NCBI GenBank assembly: GCA_035651595.1
Contig: DASRFJ010000360.1
Coordinates: 3,053 to 67,052 of the forward strand
DNA length: 64,000 bases
Origin: JAFARZ01 sp035651595
GTDB taxonomy: Bacteria > Actinomycetota > Actinomycetes > Streptosporangiales > Streptosporangiaceae
Direction: 5' to 3'
The notes below the pieces were generated by a model. The model was not told the origin of the DNA. It did not search any database and was given only the letters and a program-made list of their open reading frames with translations. This document shows, piece by piece, positions 63,940 to 64,000 of this stretch (within the stretch, counting starts at the first letter, position 1; every line of letters begins with the position of its first letter). A program made the translations under genes and the position numbers.

Positions 63940-64000
63940 CTGATGAGCTGAACTGCTCCACGCCGGACAGTCAACCCCTATGCGTCAGATGGCGCACTTC

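Overview
This window is chromosomal DNA from a very high-GC filamentous actinomycete. Many starts are GTG, and many promoters place a TANNNT -10 box 6-7 bases before the start codon, which implies leaderless mRNAs. The gene set fits this: a Bpa-type proteasome activator, CrgA, the fhaA-fhaB-pstP-rodA-pbpA-pknA-pknB cell-division/kinase cluster, DUF6230/DUF6114 proteins and a FxSxx-COOH peptide system. The order Streptosporangiales or a relative is plausible, but the sequence alone does not fix the species.

Layout. 0-10 kb: the 3' end of a MocR-type regulator, a large HTH/NB-ARC/TPR regulator, two small secreted proteins, a MarR and an AraC regulator each divergent from a likely target, a NarL-type two-component pair and tRNA-Ser(GCU). 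10-20 kb: an ECF sigma factor in one reading frame with an acyl-CoA ligase, a Cys-rich/MauE-like pair, an ORC-like AAA ATPase, CtaG, YceI divergent from an ECF41-like sigma factor, tRNA-Ser(UGA) and a ParA-like ATPase. 20-34 kb: quinone oxidoreductase, Bpa, prephenate dehydratase, DUF4446, mannosyltransferase, GT2, STAS and RsbW-like regulators, arginine deiminase, a TagGH-type polysaccharide exporter, a PAS/GAF histidine kinase, an FAD-linked oxidase, a USP and tRNA-Leu(CAG). 34-46 kb: the conserved FHA/phosphatase/RodA/PBP/kinase operon, CrgA, rhomboid protease and cyclophilin; this block usually lies near oriC in actinobacteria, and a DnaA-box cluster follows at 49.6 kb. 46-54 kb: DUF6114/DUF6230, a GT-C glycosyltransferase, and a translationally coupled operon of a RelA/SpoT-like protein, an 86-residue protein and a HerA-like ATPase.

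54-63 kb holds the most interesting system. It contains a 49-residue FxSxx-COOH precursor (FxsA), a radical-SAM/SPASM maturase fused to an HExxH domain (FxsB), an AAC(3)-type acetyltransferase translationally coupled to FxsB, a TIR protein (FxsC), and a 1307-residue ParA-like/TIR/NB-ARC/TPR protein (FxsT). The reading proposed here is that FxsB cross-links the FNS tail of FxsA, the acetyltransferase tailors it, and FxsC/FxsT act as a TIR/STAND sensor-effector pair. Only FxsC keeps the TIR glutamate. Two promoter/operator-like palindromes mark the fxsA and fxsC transcripts.

Four copies of an approximately 52-bp near-perfect palindrome (10.2, 18.7, 43.7 and 54.0 kb) form a dispersed repeat family that no gene explains. 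Two copies share about 60 further bases of flank, and two lie beside tRNA-Ser genes.
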